Shown piece after piece: positions 7,349 through 8,140 of a stretch of DNA of 8,140 nucleotides (position 1 is its first letter; the number at the start of each line of letters is the position of its first letter). The stretch spans positions 1 to 8,140 of the forward strand of contig JAFOJB010000495.1 in assembly GCA_017420455.1 (NCBI GenBank), written 5' to 3'. The notes under the pieces are model-generated. The model did no database searches, was not told where the DNA came from, and saw only the letters and a list, made by a program, of their open reading frames with translations. Made by a program: the position numbers and the translations under genes. The DNA is from Blautia sp. (GTDB lineage Bacteria; Bacillota; Clostridia; Lachnospirales; Lachnospiraceae).

Positions 7349-7945
7349 CTATTCCTCCTTGATCCCGGCCTTGCTCTTTTCCAGCTCTGCGAGTCTTCTG
7401 TCGATCTCCAGGTCCACAGGATCTTCCTTCGCGGCGCCGGTTGCATCGATCAGCTTCTCGATCTCCGTATTCACTTCCTCTTCGTCCTGGGTTTCAAAGG
7501 CCATTCCGGAATCCTCCAGGAAATCCTCCAGCTGCCCCATCGCGTCTTCCGCCGCCATCATTCCCTTTTCAAACTCCAGCTGGTTTTTGGCAAAGGAAGC
7601 GTTCTTCGTCACAGAAGTGATTTCCTTGCCCACGTTTCCCATCAGCTTTACAAACTGCGCGCTCATGGAAGTGAGATCCCGGACGGATTCCGTCATCTGG
7701 ATCTGCAGGATCATGGCCTGACAGCGCTTCTGGTAAGACATGATCATCTTCAGCCCGTTGACTGCCATATTATACTGCTGGGTGATTCCCTGTTTTTTCG
7801 CTTCCTGTGCATGCTTCAGCATTTCATTTTTCTTTTTTTCCAGAGCGCGTTCATTTTTTTTCAGATCGTTGATGGCTTTTTTTACGGCAATCCTTGCTTC
7901 CAGCTCTTTTTCTGCTTTCGATTTCAAAAACCCTGGTTTTTTCAT
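7349..7945 (-). CDS. ESCRT-III (Snf7/CHMP/CdvB-like) membrane-remodelling protein
   Basis: A 198-residue, almost wholly helical protein with a strongly basic N-terminal half and an acidic C-terminal half, the charge layout and length typical of ESCRT-III subunits. The N-terminal region (about 12-52, rich in Lys and Glu) and a long second helix (about 55-105) fit the ESCRT-III core hairpin. Residues about 125-168 (GMMAAEDAMGQLEDFLED, then DEEEVNTEIEKLID) parallel the CHMP helix 4-5 region. The tail carries DLEIDRRLAELEK (178-190), fitting the MIM1 pattern acidic-xx-L-xx-RL-xx-L that binds MIT domains. PspA and Vipp1, the usual bacterial members of the superfamily, lack such a tail, so this copy looks closer to the Snf7/CdvB branch. 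The next gene encodes the matching MIT-ATPase, 39 bases downstream. Likely role: polymerising on membranes to bend, sever or repair them. The start follows an AGGAAGG-x4-GGGG region. Homology is judged by eye. Confidence 0.85.
   Translation of the reverse strand: MKKPGFLKSKAEKELEARIAVKKAINDLKKNERALEKKKNEMLKHAQEAKKQGITQQYNMAVNGLKMIMSYQKRCQAMILQIQMTESVRDLTSMSAQFVKLMGNVGKEITSVTKNASFAKNQLEFEKGMMAAEDAMGQLEDFLEDSGMAFETQDEEEVNTEIEKLIDATGAAKEDPVDLEIDRRLAELEKSKAGIKEE
7376..7414 (-). other. MIM1-like motif at C-terminus of ESCRT-III protein
   Basis: Residues 178-190 read DLEIDRRLAELEK, matching (D/E)xxLxxRLxxL with Ile at the first hydrophobic position. In eukaryotes and in archaeal CdvB this type of tail recruits Vps4/CdvC through the MIT domain. 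The motif is seen; binding is inferred from the adjacent MIT-ATPase gene. Confidence 0.75.
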
Positions 7946-7963
7946 ATCAGCCCCTGCCTTCCT

Positions 7964-8140
7964 TTATGCATCCGCCGTGTCCGCGCTGTCCTCAAGAGCC
8001 TGGACCGCCTTGTCAAAATCATCCTCCGCCGCCGCTTCGGGTGCCGCTGCCTGAGGAGCCGCTGTCTGGGGTGCCGCTGCCTGGGGCGTTGCTGTCTGAG
8101 CCGCCGCTGTCTGGGGTGCCGCTGCCTGGGGTGCCGCTGC
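7964..8140 (-). CDS. C-terminal end of unidentified protein with Ala/Pro/Gln repeat tail
   Basis: The last 58 codons plus TAA of a gene whose start lies beyond the right edge. The visible part is a low-complexity run of pentapeptides, (A/T)AAPQ and variants, followed by an acidic helix-like tail, EDDFDKAVQALEDSADTADA. The frame is open to the window edge with no break. The stop is 18 bases before the ESCRT-III start, so the two are almost certainly co-transcribed. The repeat looks like a flexible linker or tether; the acidic tail could be a binding peptide. Nothing here identifies the family. It could be the tail of another membrane, zinc-ribbon or scaffold protein of the same system. Confidence 0.75.
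   Translation of the reverse strand, partial: AAAPQAAAPQTAAAQTATPQAAAPQTAAPQAAAPEAAAEDDFDKAVQALEDSADTADA
8036..8140 (-). repeat. 15-bp tandem repeat, at least seven units, coding for AAAPQ-type pentapeptides
   Basis: Units of 15 bases (consensus GCAGCGGCACCCCAG on the minus strand) run at 8126-8140, 8111-8125, 8096-8110, 8081-8095, 8066-8080, 8051-8065 and 8036-8050. Three are identical and the others vary at a few positions. The period preserves the reading frame, so copy number can change without disrupting the gene. The array continues past the window edge. Confidence 0.9.

Noticed and set aside
7349..7945. Calling the small helical protein PspA or Vipp1
   Set aside because: Its acidic helix 4-5 region and MIM1-type tail resemble CHMP/CdvB proteins, and it sits beside a MIT-ATPase; PspA and Vipp1 lack such a tail. 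A profile search would settle this.
8036..8140. CRISPR-like or mobile-element repeat
   Set aside because: The units are contiguous 15-base repeats without spacers and encode an in-frame pentapeptide array.

Overview
The window is a single-strand gene cluster, with every supported gene on the minus strand and transcription running right to left. There are six genes (two cut by the window edges), separated by gaps of only 18, 39, about 58, 89 and 43 bases, so they most likely form one operon whose promoter lies beyond the right edge. No gene-free stretch exceeds 100 bases. Shine-Dalgarno sites (AAGGAG, GGGAGG), moderate GC content and the protein families point to a Gram-positive clostridial bacterium, possibly Lachnospiraceae or a relative. 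That taxonomic guess is inference.

In transcription order: (1) the 3' end of a gene ending in an Ala/Pro/Gln pentapeptide repeat and an acidic tail (7964 to the right edge); (2) a 198-residue ESCRT-III (Snf7/CHMP/CdvB-like) protein with a C-terminal MIM1-type motif (7349-7945); (3) a 379-residue Vps4-like AAA ATPase with an N-terminal MIT domain (6170-7309); (4) a protein of about 1,177 residues with two cytoplasmic zinc ribbons, one membrane helix and a large outer region ending in four PPC-like beta domains (2578-6111); (5) a 405-residue SPFH/band-7 protein with a hendecad coiled coil and a SHOCT tail (1271-2488); (6) the first 409 residues of a zinc ribbon/TPR/TIR protein (left edge to 1227).

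The main point of interest is a bacterial operon carrying a eukaryote/archaea-style ESCRT pair: an ESCRT-III polymer subunit bearing a MIM1 motif, beside a MIT-domain Vps4-like disassembly ATPase. With them are an SPFH membrane-scaffold protein, a transmembrane zinc-ribbon protein with a large external part, and a TIR protein that may be an NAD-consuming effector. The layout recalls the Bacillus subtilis pspA-ydjG-ydjH-ydjI operon (ESCRT-III superfamily protein, zinc-ribbon protein, SPFH protein), but here the ESCRT-III protein is Snf7-like and has its own Vps4-type ATPase. A reasonable model is a membrane-remodelling or membrane-stress/defence system: the SPFH and transmembrane proteins mark or sense a membrane site, the ESCRT-III protein polymerises there, the ATPase remodels the polymer, and the TIR protein signals or kills. 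That functional model is inference; the domain assignments rest on motifs visible in the sequence.
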